Assembly (NCBI GenBank): GCA_934477125.1
Contig: CAKSOL010000010.1
Location: 61,568 to 125,567 of the forward strand
Direction: 5' to 3'
Length of the DNA: 64,000 nt
From: an uncultured Eubacteriales bacterium
GTDB lineage: Bacteria > Bacillota > Clostridia > Oscillospirales > Acutalibacteraceae
In this document: positions 9,727 to 18,364 of the stretch, piece after piece
How the letters are laid out: every line of letters begins with the position of its first letter
Position numbering within the stretch: position 1 is the stretch's first letter
Notes under the pieces: model-generated
What the model was told of the DNA's origin: nothing
The model's database searches: none
What the model saw: the letters and a program-made list of their open reading frames with translations, nothing else
Position numbers and translations under genes: made by a program

Positions 9727-11409
9727 ATGATTAAAGCGGCATTTTTTGACGCCACCGAAACCGGACTTAAATATACCGTTACCGAAAAGGACAACTGCAC
9801 AACGGTTACGGTTTCTCGCGATACCGACGCCAAAAAAATTAAGCATATTGATTTTGAATATATTGAGGATTTTGCCTCCGACGGTGACGAGGGATATATG
9901 ATTGTCCCTAACGAGGGAATGCTCTGCGGCTTTAAAAACCATTCGGACGCAGAGTATGTTTCCGAAAGATACGCTATGCCGGTTTTCGGAATTAAAACCG
10001 AGAAATTTACCTTCGTTGCGATTGTAACGGGTATGGCTTATAACTATTCGCTTGTCTGCGGAGTTAAAAACGGCAAATATTACATATTTCCGCGCTTTTT
10101 GATAAACGGAGACGAAATGTATGAGGATATAAGCGTATCCTATTACTATCTTTCGGGTCCGGACGCCGATTATTCCGGTATGGCGCGGGTATACAGAAAT
10201 TATCAGCTTTCGAAGGGCGAATGCAGGCCGCTTGCCGAGCGAGCAGACAGCCGCCGCGAGCTTGCGTTTGCAAGGGACTCGATTATGGTCAGAATACGTC
10301 TCGGCTGGAAACCGGTTCCTGCGCAGGTTCTTCATCAGAACGCGGAGAACGAGCCGGAGGTAATAACCGCCTGCGATTTTGACAGAGTGGGCGATATTTT
10401 GGACGAATGTAAGCAGCAGGGCGTTGAAAAGGCGGAATTTTGCCTTGTCGGCTGGAACACAAAGGGTCACGACGGCCGCTGGCCGCAATGCTTTCCCGTA
10501 GCTGCAGAATTGGGCGGTGAGGAAAAGCTGCGCGCGCTTATAAGCAAGGCGCAGTCTATGGGCTATCAGATTACCTGCCATACCAACAGCACGGATACCT
10601 ATGAGGTTTCGGAAATGTGGAACAGGGACGACCTTATTGAAAATAAGGACGGAAGTATTCCGGAGGACAGCCCTTGGAGCGGCGGTCAGATGTATTGGCT
10701 GTGTCCGGAGGTGGCGCTCAGGCAGGCAAAGGAAATTCTTCCGCAGGTTGCCGGCTTAGGCTTTCACGGTATTCATTATATAGATGTTCTTAATATAGTT
10801 ATGCCGAGAAAATGCTATAACAAAAACCACCCTCTGAATATAAAGCAGAGCATCGAAAAAAGCCGCGAGCTGATGAAGTATGCCGGAGAGGCTTTCGGCG
10901 GCTACAGCTCAGAGGGCGGATACGATTTCGGAGCAAAATATCAGGACTTTGCTCTGAATGTCAGGTATTTCGGCGAAAGCTCTCCCAATCCGCTCTGCGA
11001 TGAAACGGTTCCGTTCTGGCAGCTTGTGTATCACGGTATAATTATGAGCAATCCGGATATGGGCAAAAGCCTTAATTTTTCGGTTAAGAACGATAAATCG
11101 GCAAAGCTGCGGCTGCTTGAATACGGCGGCAGACCGACATTCTATTATTATTCAGAATTCCGCGGCGATTGGCAGAGCAAGGCGGACGCGGATTTGGTTT
11201 GCGGAACTGACGAACAGCTGAAAAGAAGCGTATCGCAGCTGAAAGCCGGCTGCGAGCTGAATGAAATTTTAGCTCCTCTCCAGAATTGCTTTATGGAGAA
11301 ACACGAAAAGCTGAGCGCCGGGGTTTACCGCGTTACATATTCCGACGGAACTAAAATCACGGTTGATTATAACACCGGCGATTACAGTATTGAAAGGGAA
11401 GAAAAATGA
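9727..11409 (+). CDS. Cytoplasmic DUF5696/GH101-like TIM-barrel protein
   Basis: This 560-residue protein has no signal peptide. A short N-terminal beta part precedes a barrel region (about 170-480). It contains motifs such as AEFCLVGWNTKGHDGRWPQ, ITCHTNSTDTY and GIHYIDVLN, which fit the distant endo-alpha-N-acetylgalactosaminidase-like (GH101/GH129) and DUF5696 folds. The Asp in YIDVLN and the acidic residues after HTNSTD are candidate active-site positions, but this is only a fold-level guess. The C-terminus (YRVTYSDGTKITVDYNTG) resembles the end of the secreted DUF5696 protein at 2458, so the two may be distant paralogues placed on either side of the membrane. Its stop overlaps the next start in an ATGA. 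Confidence 0.55.
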   Translation: MIKAAFFDATETGLKYTVTEKDNCTTVTVSRDTDAKKIKHIDFEYIEDFASDGDEGYMIVPNEGMLCGFKNHSDAEYVSERYAMPVFGIKTEKFTFVAIVTGMAYNYSLVCGVKNGKYYIFPRFLINGDEMYEDISVSYYYLSGPDADYSGMARVYRNYQLSKGECRPLAERADSRRELAFARDSIMVRIRLGWKPVPAQVLHQNAENEPEVITACDFDRVGDILDECKQQGVEKAEFCLVGWNTKGHDGRWPQCFPVAAELGGEEKLRALISKAQSMGYQITCHTNSTDTYEVSEMWNRDDLIENKDGSIPEDSPWSGGQMYWLCPEVALRQAKEILPQVAGLGFHGIHYIDVLNIVMPRKCYNKNHPLNIKQSIEKSRELMKYAGEAFGGYSSEGGYDFGAKYQDFALNVRYFGESSPNPLCDETVPFWQLVYHGIIMSNPDMGKSLNFSVKNDKSAKLRLLEYGGRPTFYYYSEFRGDWQSKADADLVCGTDEQLKRSVSQLKAGCELNEILAPLQNCFMEKHEKLSAGVYRVTYSDGTKITVDYNTGDYSIEREEK

Positions 11410-13664
11410 AAAAGGATTTTTCGCTCTTTGAAAATCTTAATCCCGGATTTTATACCTCCGAGGCTGAAAAGACTTTTCCGCTTGAGGCTGTCAGAGAATC
11501 CGACGGATTGACCCTTGATACCGACGGTATTAAGGCACGTTTGAAATTTTCGGGGAACGGCGAGGAATTTTGTTACGATGTTTCGCTGACAAACAGCTCG
11601 TCCGGCGTCTATGCGCCCGAAAGCCTTTTGCTTGACCTCGGAGTGGACACATATCTTGACAGCTATCCGGAATGGAACGATAAATATTTCCCGTCCTTTA
11701 TAAGATGTGAAAAAACTCACGCATACGGTTATTTTATGAGTCCGCTCGGCGATGTTCTGGCTTTCTGCTGCGATACGCCCGTGGCATCCTATTCGCTTGA
11801 CTATAACTATATTGCAAAGGACCGGGGATACGGTCACCGCATAAACGGCGCGGCTCTCGCGCTTATAAACGCACTTCCCCTGCCGGAGCATCATCCGCAG
11901 GATATGTTTTCGCTCAAGCCCGGAGAAAGCCGCAGCTGGCGGATAAGCTTTGCTCAGCTTAATGAATTAAGCGATTTTCCCGACTGGCTTGCGGATAACG
12001 GCATCCCCTATATTTCGGCGGAAAAATTCACCCTTTGCCCCGGCGAGGAAATAAAGCTTTCGGTGAAAAGCAAAGCGGATTACAGGTTGACCGTTTTGTC
12101 GCCGTCCGGCAGGGAGCTGAAAGACGGCAGGGCTGAGGAATACGGCGAATATTCTGTGCTGCTTGAAACCTCGGATAAAAAACGAGCGACTGCGGTTCTC
12201 TTTTGCAGAAAGCCATGGGATTGGTATTTGAAACGGGCGAGGGAGGAAATGCTGAATAAGCCGCCTCACGCAACAACCCATTGCGAAAGCTGGTATGGCT
12301 TTTACTCGGCGTATCTTGCAAAAAAGCATTATCCCGATTCGGCGCTTGATTCCTCGGCGGACGCCATATTCAATGAAATAATGCCGCGTATGTTCAATTT
12401 TGAGCGTATAAAGCCAAGGCTTATTCCCGAAAGAATACAGAACGTTTCCGCGCTTATCGGAATTCTGGTCGATAGATTTGAGGCCGACAGGGAGAACAAC
12501 GCCGAAAGCCTGATGCTGGCGTCGCGCTTTGCCGACTGGCTTATAACCAGACAAAAGACAGACGGCGCATATTACCGCGATAATTCCCATTATACCTGCG
12601 TTATTTACCCTGCAAAAACAATGCTGGAGCTGGTAAGCGCAGAGAGAAGTATGGCAAAGGAAAACGAGTATTATGCCTTTGCCGCCGAACAGCATTATGC
12701 CTCTGCTGAACGGGCAATAGAAAATCTTATGAGGCTGAGGGAAAATATAGGAACCGAGGGCGAGCATACCCTTGAGGACGGTATGATTTCCTGCGCGGCG
12801 CTCCAGATAGCTCTTTTTGCGCTCGGCTTGCCGGAAAACGAACGCAAGCCGTATATCGAAACTGCGGAGCATCTTATCGGGGTTCACCGCTGCCTTGAAC
12901 AGCTCTGCCCGCCCGACGCGCGCGTCAGAGGCTCGTCAATCAGGTATTGGGAGGCTCAGTATGACGTTATTCTCAACCGCAATTTTATAACAAGCCCTCA
13001 CGGCTGGAGCGCCTGGCTCATATACGCGCTTTATTATCTCTATCTGCTTACCGGGAAAGAGGAATATCTACGGCAGATGATGGACGGTATGGGCGCGTGC
13101 GCGCAGCTGATGTCGCTTGAAGGCGAGCTGCGCTGGGGCTTTGCGGTTGACCCGTTTATAAGCGCCTCGGAAATTCTTGTTCCGAATTTATCTAAGCGCG
13201 TTGCGGACGCCTATCATTCGGTTAAGCTCGAAAATTCCGCATACCGCGGAAAATTCGTAAGCGGAGTTATCGGAGAACAGTATATCGATATGATTTCCGG
13301 ATGGTACAGAACCTGCAAGTCGCAGTTCGTCAACGGAGGGCATTTCAACTGTCCGCTTATAACCGAAAACGAATCTGTGAGAGTTGACCGTCAGGGCGGC
13401 TGCTGCGATAACGACGTCCACGAAATTTTCAAATGCCTTGAGGAAACGGTCCTGAAAAAGGCATTTATCCTCGAACGGACGGACGGCTCGCTTTTGTCCT
13501 ACGGCTGCCGGGCTGAGCGCACGGCTCGCGGAATAGATGTTGAGCTTTTCGAGGATACCGAATATCTGCATTTAAACCTGAAAAATCCGGTAAGGGTTTT
13601 CCTTAACGGTAAAGAATATCAGTCAAAGAACAGACCGGAAATGCTTTGTCTTGACGTGTTGTAG
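11406..13664 (+). CDS. Alpha/alpha-barrel carbohydrate-active protein, specificity unknown
   Basis: This 752-residue cytoplasmic protein has a beta-rich N-terminal half (to about 270). Helical repeats of the six-hairpin type follow, rich in aromatic and acidic residues (RYWEAQYDVILNRNF, SPHGWSAWLIYALYYLYLLTGKEEYL). This layout is shared by many glycoside hydrolases and polysaccharide lyases with an (alpha/alpha)6 barrel, such as GH88/GH105-like and GH127-like enzymes. No family-specific catalytic pair is clear to me. Coupling by an ATGA overlap to the GH101-like gene suggests both act on the same imported oligosaccharide. I do not assign a reaction. Confidence 0.5.
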   Translation: MKKDFSLFENLNPGFYTSEAEKTFPLEAVRESDGLTLDTDGIKARLKFSGNGEEFCYDVSLTNSSSGVYAPESLLLDLGVDTYLDSYPEWNDKYFPSFIRCEKTHAYGYFMSPLGDVLAFCCDTPVASYSLDYNYIAKDRGYGHRINGAALALINALPLPEHHPQDMFSLKPGESRSWRISFAQLNELSDFPDWLADNGIPYISAEKFTLCPGEEIKLSVKSKADYRLTVLSPSGRELKDGRAEEYGEYSVLLETSDKKRATAVLFCRKPWDWYLKRAREEMLNKPPHATTHCESWYGFYSAYLAKKHYPDSALDSSADAIFNEIMPRMFNFERIKPRLIPERIQNVSALIGILVDRFEADRENNAESLMLASRFADWLITRQKTDGAYYRDNSHYTCVIYPAKTMLELVSAERSMAKENEYYAFAAEQHYASAERAIENLMRLRENIGTEGEHTLEDGMISCAALQIALFALGLPENERKPYIETAEHLIGVHRCLEQLCPPDARVRGSSIRYWEAQYDVILNRNFITSPHGWSAWLIYALYYLYLLTGKEEYLRQMMDGMGACAQLMSLEGELRWGFAVDPFISASEILVPNLSKRVADAYHSVKLENSAYRGKFVSGVIGEQYIDMISGWYRTCKSQFVNGGHFNCPLITENESVRVDRQGGCCDNDVHEIFKCLEETVLKKAFILERTDGSLLSYGCRAERTARGIDVELFEDTEYLHLNLKNPVRVFLNGKEYQSKNRPEMLCLDVL

Positions 13665-13826
13665 CTTCTTAGGAAGAATAACAGGCGGTGATGCGATATG
13701 CTTTTATAACTTGGAACCGCTCTTTATTAAGCCGCAGAAAAAATATATTGCGGCAGGGGTCTGAGGGGTTCTGCGTTTAAATATGGAAACAGGTGTAACA
13801 CAAGCTTTTTGTTAGGAGTTATATTT

Positions 13827-16298
13827 ATGAATACAGAAAATATAGGCAAATGGAGCTTAGATGCTTTAGAAAATGTTTCTGTCGGCGACTTTAATAATGT
13901 TTCCGATAAAAGCCTTGCGGTTTTTCCGGGGCAAAAAGAGGGCGACAGCATTTTCAATGTTAAAAATAAAACCGGAGCGCCCGAAACCGAGCGGTTCGAT
14001 GAGTCGCAGTATAAGTATTATTACTTCGGAAACGGCTATTTTTACGGCATTAAAAACGATAACAGCGAGCAGATTGCAATAGTAACCGCCGAAAAGGATT
14101 TAATTCCGGTTTTTGCCGGCGGCGGAACATTCAGATTTAAGACCCGCGCCGGTGAGGTTCTTTTCGAGAGCAGCCCGGCGATAACCGGCTTTGAAGCTGC
14201 GGAAATCGACGGCTATACCGGCGTTACGGTAAGCTACGCCGCCGAGGGCAGATTCGGAGTTACCCGTAAAAACACAAATACGTATATTTTCAGGGAAAGA
14301 TGTCTTTCCGTTGTCTCGCAGGTTGACTGCGTTGACATTGCGGACGGTCTTTTCAACGCTCACCTGGTCCGCACCCATATTAACGATTACAACAGCTTTT
14401 CAAAGCGCGTTTCGTTCAACTGGATTTATCCGGAGGATAACGACTTTGTTTACCGCGAGGTAGACGCGCTCGTTATCGCCGAACGTTTCGGAGAATACAC
14501 GGTTTGCAGCGCAATGCGTGACGAAAACAGCAACCATAAATTCTGTATGAGGGTTATAACCCCGAACGCTTACGCCCTTAATATTCCGAGAGAGACAAAG
14601 GACGTAAATTATACCTGCAAATTTGATATTGCCTTCTTCAAAACCGACGAGAGAGAGGGCTACGAGGGTCTTTTCAGAACGAGGAATACTGATTTTGCCG
14701 CCGGTATCGCCGCTGTGAACGAGGACGATAACACAACGATGTTTATGGGCAAAAATCTCAACCTCAATTTAAACGTTACGAATATTTCGGACGGCGATAT
14801 CAATTACTGCGTAAAATACAACATAATGGATTATTATAATACCTGCGTTGCCGCCGGAACCTACTATACTAACATTCTTTCCGCCGGGGAGCAGGCGAAC
14901 CGCAATATAAATCTTGAGCTTCCGAAATACGGAATGTATTATCTCAACCTTTATGTTGCAACCGAAAAATACGAATACCGCGAGTGCTATCCTTTCGCAA
15001 TGCTTGAGGACTTCGATTTTAAGCATCAGGACGAAAACCCGTTTGGAATTTGCGCAACCCATACCGAGACCGAGGGAGAGGGACGTTCAACCGCAAGCAT
15101 AGCGTCGAAAATGGGTCTTTCAATCGTCCGCCTCGGCGAGTCCTATAATCAGCGGCATTTTATTGAAACGCTGAAGAAATTCGGGGTTAAGCGCTATACC
15201 TTCGGAATACCGCCCTGCGAAAAGGAGGAGAACATTCCGAAGCATATCGAAAACCTTAAAAATTACTGGGAGAACTACGCCGACAGTACCTATATGGCGG
15301 CGGCAAACGAGGTTGACTCTCCTTATAAGGCGAACTACGATAAGAGCAAGAAATATCTTGAAAACGTGTTTATTCCGTTTACCTATAAGCCTGCTTATGA
15401 ATGGATGGTTAAAAATCATCCGGATATGCTGGATAAAATTATATGGCAGAGCAACTGTCATTGTACAACCGAATGGATTGAAGCGTTTTATGAGACCGGA
15501 ATGTGGGATAATTCCGAGGTTATAGATATTCACTCCTATTCAAGCCCGTCCGGACCGGATAAGGCGTTTTCAAACCAGATGGTAAGTATGTATGCCAATA
15601 CATTCTCGAACGAATACGCCGCCGAGCGCTGGAAGAGACTTCGCCGCCGCTACGGCGACAAGCGGTTTGTCGTAACCGAGACCGGCTATCCGACGACCTC
15701 CGCCGCAGGAGACACTCAGGAAATAGACATCCGCACCGGCGCAGATTTCAACCTTAGAATAGCGCTGTTCTTCCTTGAGGCAGGCTGCGAGGAGCTTATG
15801 TATTACTGTCTCTACGACCGCACCGGCGCGCTCATAGGAACAAGCGAATGGAACGAGATGTACTTCGGCGCTTGCTACAGCTACGATTATTACGGCGTTT
15901 ATATGCCTAAGCCCTGGGCGGTAGCGCTCTCCAACCTTACTCGCCGTTTTGACGGATATAAGTCGTGCAGCTTCTTCAAGAAATATGAGGAAAACGATAT
16001 GGGAACCCTGCGCGCGTTCGAGATTGAAACCGAGGACGACAGGTTCGCGGTTATTTGGTCTAACGTTTATATGCAGCCCAACACGACCGCGGAGGGCAGA
16101 ATGAACCGCGTTAAGCGTATTCCTCAGCCTGCCTGGGAAAGCCGCTGGATTGAAAGCGAAACCAGAAGCTTTGACGCTGAGGGCGATACCGTTGAGGTAA
16201 TCGATATTATGGGCAATAAAAGAATATATAAGGCTGAAAACGGAAAGGTCTCTATTGAGGTCACCGGCTCGCCGATATTTGTTTACGGTATCAAATAA
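13827..16298 (+). CDS. Cytoplasmic clan GH-A glycosidase, paralogue of the lipoprotein at 6854
   Basis: This protein of about 823 residues has no signal peptide. It aligns by eye with the 6854 product over most of its length: shared DYY..C..AG/SG, YGMYYLNLYV, YECYPF-like and PFGI segments, and the same ending NGKVSIEVTGSP..VYGIK. The catalytic-type motifs are kept, with AANEVDS giving Glu495 and VVTETGYPT giving Glu618. ATG 13827 follows a TAGGAG site at 13814-13818; a TTG further left has no such site. It lies 162 bases after the previous gene and before a strong terminator, so it is the last gene of the locus. It probably finishes inside the cell what the surface enzyme starts, though the bond cut is unknown. 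Confidence 0.62.
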   Translation: MNTENIGKWSLDALENVSVGDFNNVSDKSLAVFPGQKEGDSIFNVKNKTGAPETERFDESQYKYYYFGNGYFYGIKNDNSEQIAIVTAEKDLIPVFAGGGTFRFKTRAGEVLFESSPAITGFEAAEIDGYTGVTVSYAAEGRFGVTRKNTNTYIFRERCLSVVSQVDCVDIADGLFNAHLVRTHINDYNSFSKRVSFNWIYPEDNDFVYREVDALVIAERFGEYTVCSAMRDENSNHKFCMRVITPNAYALNIPRETKDVNYTCKFDIAFFKTDEREGYEGLFRTRNTDFAAGIAAVNEDDNTTMFMGKNLNLNLNVTNISDGDINYCVKYNIMDYYNTCVAAGTYYTNILSAGEQANRNINLELPKYGMYYLNLYVATEKYEYRECYPFAMLEDFDFKHQDENPFGICATHTETEGEGRSTASIASKMGLSIVRLGESYNQRHFIETLKKFGVKRYTFGIPPCEKEENIPKHIENLKNYWENYADSTYMAAANEVDSPYKANYDKSKKYLENVFIPFTYKPAYEWMVKNHPDMLDKIIWQSNCHCTTEWIEAFYETGMWDNSEVIDIHSYSSPSGPDKAFSNQMVSMYANTFSNEYAAERWKRLRRRYGDKRFVVTETGYPTTSAAGDTQEIDIRTGADFNLRIALFFLEAGCEELMYYCLYDRTGALIGTSEWNEMYFGACYSYDYYGVYMPKPWAVALSNLTRRFDGYKSCSFFKKYEENDMGTLRAFEIETEDDRFAVIWSNVYMQPNTTAEGRMNRVKRIPQPAWESRWIESETRSFDAEGDTVEVIDIMGNKRIYKAENGKVSIEVTGSPIFVYGIK

Positions 16299-16307
16299 GA
16301 AAAACAG

Positions 16308-16346
16308 CAAAGCTGCCGCATTTTGCGGCAGCTTTGTGCGTTTTTA
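16308..16346 (+). terminator. Intrinsic terminator closing the 0-16 kb carbohydrate locus
   Basis: A perfect stem (AAAGCTGCCGCA at 16309-16320 with TGCGGCAGCTTT at 16324-16335, three-base loop) is followed by a T-rich tract, ten bases after the stop of the cytoplasmic glycosidase. Confidence 0.85.
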
Positions 16347-16480
16347 AAATGATTCCTCGCAAAAATCTGTTGCAGAAATGCCGAAACGGTTGTATAATAG
16401 TTTTTCGCAGGGCAGAATGCGCATATCCCGGCTCTGCGGATAAAACATTCAGCCGTAATGATTAAAAAGGGTGATAATTT

Positions 16481-17209
16481 ATGGAATACAGCGTTAGCAA
16501 ATGGCAGGGATTTAAAAGGTCGGATTTTGTTCTGAACGGAAGAAAGGCGATAATAGTCGAGCCGCAAAAGCGCGAGGAAAACAACCGCTGGCTGCTCAAA
16601 ACCGAGTATTTCGACGCATTTCCGAGCCTTGAAACAGAAATGCTCAAAAGAGGCTGGTGCGTTGCGTATATCGAGAATATAACTCGCTGGCATAAACCTG
16701 AGGACGACGACGCAAAGGCGGAGCTTTGCAGATTTCTTCAAAAGGAATTCGGGCTCAGCGCGAAATGCGTTCCGGTCGGAATGAGCTGCGGCGGAATGCA
16801 CGCGGTCTATTTCGCGGCAAAATATCCGGAATATGTTTCTGCAATGTATCTGGACGCGCCTGTGCTTAACCTGCTGAGCTGCCCCTGCGGCGTTGGAATT
16901 GCGGGCGGCGATATGTATGAGGAATTTGTCCGCGATACCGGGGTTACGGTGTCGGAGCTTATAAACTACCGCAATCATCCGATTGATTTGGTTGACGGCA
17001 TTATTAAGAATAAAATACCGGCGTTTCTCGTCTGCGGCGACAGCGACAGGGTTGTTCCCTACTGCGAAAACGGCAGGTATCTTGCCGAAAAATACCGCAA
17101 ATCGGACGTTGCGTTTTATGAAATCATAAAGCCCGGCTGTGACCACCACCCTCACGGTCTTGAGGACAGCTCGCCGCTTATTGAATTTGCCGAGAACAGC
17201 GGACTTTAA
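16481..17209 (+). CDS. Alpha/beta hydrolase (esterase-like)
   Basis: This 242-residue protein has the nucleophile elbow GMSCGG with Ser102, a candidate acid Asp189 in CGDSDRVVPY and a candidate base His222 in PGCDHHPHG, so the Ser-Asp-His triad of the alpha/beta hydrolase fold is complete. It has no signal peptide. The AAAAAGGGTG site precedes ATG 16481. It stands just after the terminator of the glycan locus and is bounded by its own terminator, so it is a single-gene unit. A role as a deacetylase or other esterase that removes acyl groups from sugars would fit the neighbourhood but is not shown. Confidence 0.7.
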   Translation: MEYSVSKWQGFKRSDFVLNGRKAIIVEPQKREENNRWLLKTEYFDAFPSLETEMLKRGWCVAYIENITRWHKPEDDDAKAELCRFLQKEFGLSAKCVPVGMSCGGMHAVYFAAKYPEYVSAMYLDAPVLNLLSCPCGVGIAGGDMYEEFVRDTGVTVSELINYRNHPIDLVDGIIKNKIPAFLVCGDSDRVVPYCENGRYLAEKYRKSDVAFYEIIKPGCDHHPHGLEDSSPLIEFAENSGL

Positions 17210-17223
17210 TTTTCCGATAAATT

Positions 17224-17257
17224 GAAAGCTGGCGCATTTCTGCGTCAGCTTTTTCTA
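17224..17257 (+). terminator. Intrinsic terminator between convergent hydrolase and XRE genes
   Basis: AAAGCTGGCGC pairs with GCGTCAGCTTT (one mismatch) and runs into TTTTTCTAT. It sits between two converging genes and may serve the plus-strand hydrolase. Confidence 0.7.
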
Positions 17258-17260
17258 TAC

Positions 17261-17605
17261 TTATTTTTCTTCATTTTCCGCCTTTTCTGAAAGCTGTTCG
17301 CCTGAGCTTATGGATTTCAGCAGCTGCAAAACCGAGGCTTTGACCTGCGGCGTCTGAAACACCCAGTTATCAAACAGCTCCTTCAATTCCGGAGAAAGCT
17401 CAACCATTTCATTTTCGGCGAAGAATTGAGACATAGTGATTCCGAAACCCTTGCATATGGTTTCCAGAGTGGCTATTGACGGAACGGTATTTCTTCTGAA
17501 GATATTGCCAATGGTGGACTGCGCCAAACCGCATTGTTTTGAAAGTTTATATTCCGTCCAACCGTGTTCATTTAGTATTTGTTGGAGACGAGCGTGCGTA
17601 TCCAT
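17261..17605 (-). CDS. XRE-family helix-turn-helix regulator
   Basis: This 114-residue protein has an N-terminal HTH_3 domain (about 5-60). The recognition region is WTEYKLSKQCGLAQSTIGNIF, followed by the dimerisation-like helix PSIATLETICKGFGITMSQFF. The C-terminal 45 residues are acidic and helical, with no second known domain. The start has an AGAGGTG site five bases upstream. It is divergent from the SLOG gene, and the 122-base gap between them contains the plus-strand promoter at 17664-17692 with partly symmetric ACTTC/GAAGT half sites. Control of itself and of the SLOG gene is plausible but inferred. Confidence 0.8.
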   Translation of the reverse strand: MDTHARLQQILNEHGWTEYKLSKQCGLAQSTIGNIFRRNTVPSIATLETICKGFGITMSQFFAENEMVELSPELKELFDNWVFQTPQVKASVLQLLKSISSGEQLSEKAENEEK

Positions 17606-17663
17606 AGCAACACCTCTTTCGTATCTATTTTACTTCCAAGTTTAAAGATAATATACATACGAG

Positions 17664-17692
17664 TTGAAGTTATATTAGATATGTGGTATGAT
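17664..17692 (+). promoter_or_regulatory. Sigma-A-type promoter of the SLOG gene
   Basis: TTGAAG (17664-17669) and TATGAT (17687-17692) are separated by exactly 17 bases, and the start codon lies 36 bases downstream. Confidence 0.6.
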
Positions 17693-17727
17693 GTAATAAA
17701 GTAATTTCAAGAAATGAGGAATTTTAA

Positions 17728-18216
17728 ATGATTACAGAAGAAGAAAAACGGCAGCACAGGGTTTGCTTTACGGGTCACAGACCCGAAAAGCTGAAACGCA
17801 GCGAGGAGGAAATAAGGCACGATTTAAGGACGGAAATTATAAAAGCCGCAAAAAGCGGCAAAAATGTTTTTATATCCGGTATGGCGCGCGGCGTTGATAT
17901 GTGGGGCGCTCAGATAGTTTTGGAGCTGAGAGAGGAGTATTCCCTAAAGCTTATCTGCGCCAGTCCCTATAAGGACATGGAGCTGTCCTGGCGCTCGGAA
18001 TGGCAGAGGCAGTACCGCGAAATTATAAATGCGGCGGATATGGTTGAATTTATCTGCGCGGGCTATGATTCCTGCTGTTATCATATGCGAAACAAATGGA
18101 TGGTTGACCGTTCCTCAGGGGTTATCGCGGTTTTCAACGGCGAAAAGGGCGGAACGGCGAATACAATAAAATATGCCGAAAAAACCGGCGTTCCGGTCTG
18201 TATTATCAGCGGCTGA
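17728..18216 (+). CDS. SLOG-superfamily protein (YpsA/DUF1273-like)
   Basis: This 162-residue protein starts with the hallmark VCFTGHRPEKL. A Rossmann-like fold follows, with ISGMARGVDMWGAQIVLEL (glycine-rich nucleotide-binding loop), ICASPYKDM and a late VIAVFNGEKGGTANTIKYAE loop. These features define the SLOG/DUF1273 group, which binds nucleotide-derived ligands. Members include B. subtilis YpsA, and related SLOG proteins act as sensors in conflict systems. It is a complete stand-alone domain without an attached effector. It is transcribed away from the XRE regulator. The ligand and the cellular role are unknown. Confidence 0.8.
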   Translation: MITEEEKRQHRVCFTGHRPEKLKRSEEEIRHDLRTEIIKAAKSGKNVFISGMARGVDMWGAQIVLELREEYSLKLICASPYKDMELSWRSEWQRQYREIINAADMVEFICAGYDSCCYHMRNKWMVDRSSGVIAVFNGEKGGTANTIKYAEKTGVPVCIISG

Positions 18217-18266
18217 TTATTCCGTATACGTAATAAGGGCTAACGTTGCAAATTATAATATTTATG

Positions 18267-18295
18267 TTGAAAAACAGGCGGCTGCGGTATAAAAT
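18267..18295 (+). promoter_or_regulatory. Promoter of the membrane-tethered hydrolase
   Basis: TTGAAA (18267-18272) and TAAAAT (18290-18295) have a 17-base spacer. A GC-rich hairpin (GCGGCG/CGCCGC near 18310-18326) falls in the resulting leader, before the GGAGG site at 18350-18354. Confidence 0.55.
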
Positions 18296-18364
18296 ATATT
18301 TAGACTGACGCGGCGTTCCCGCCGCTCAGAAAAAACGCGATAATTAAACGGAGGAATCGGTGTT

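Noticed and set aside
9724..10581. Long minus-strand open frame opposite the GH101-like gene
   Set aside because: It lies wholly antisense to a well-supported gene with its own ribosome binding site. Its protein is low-complexity, rich in Arg/Val/Ile, and shows no domain.
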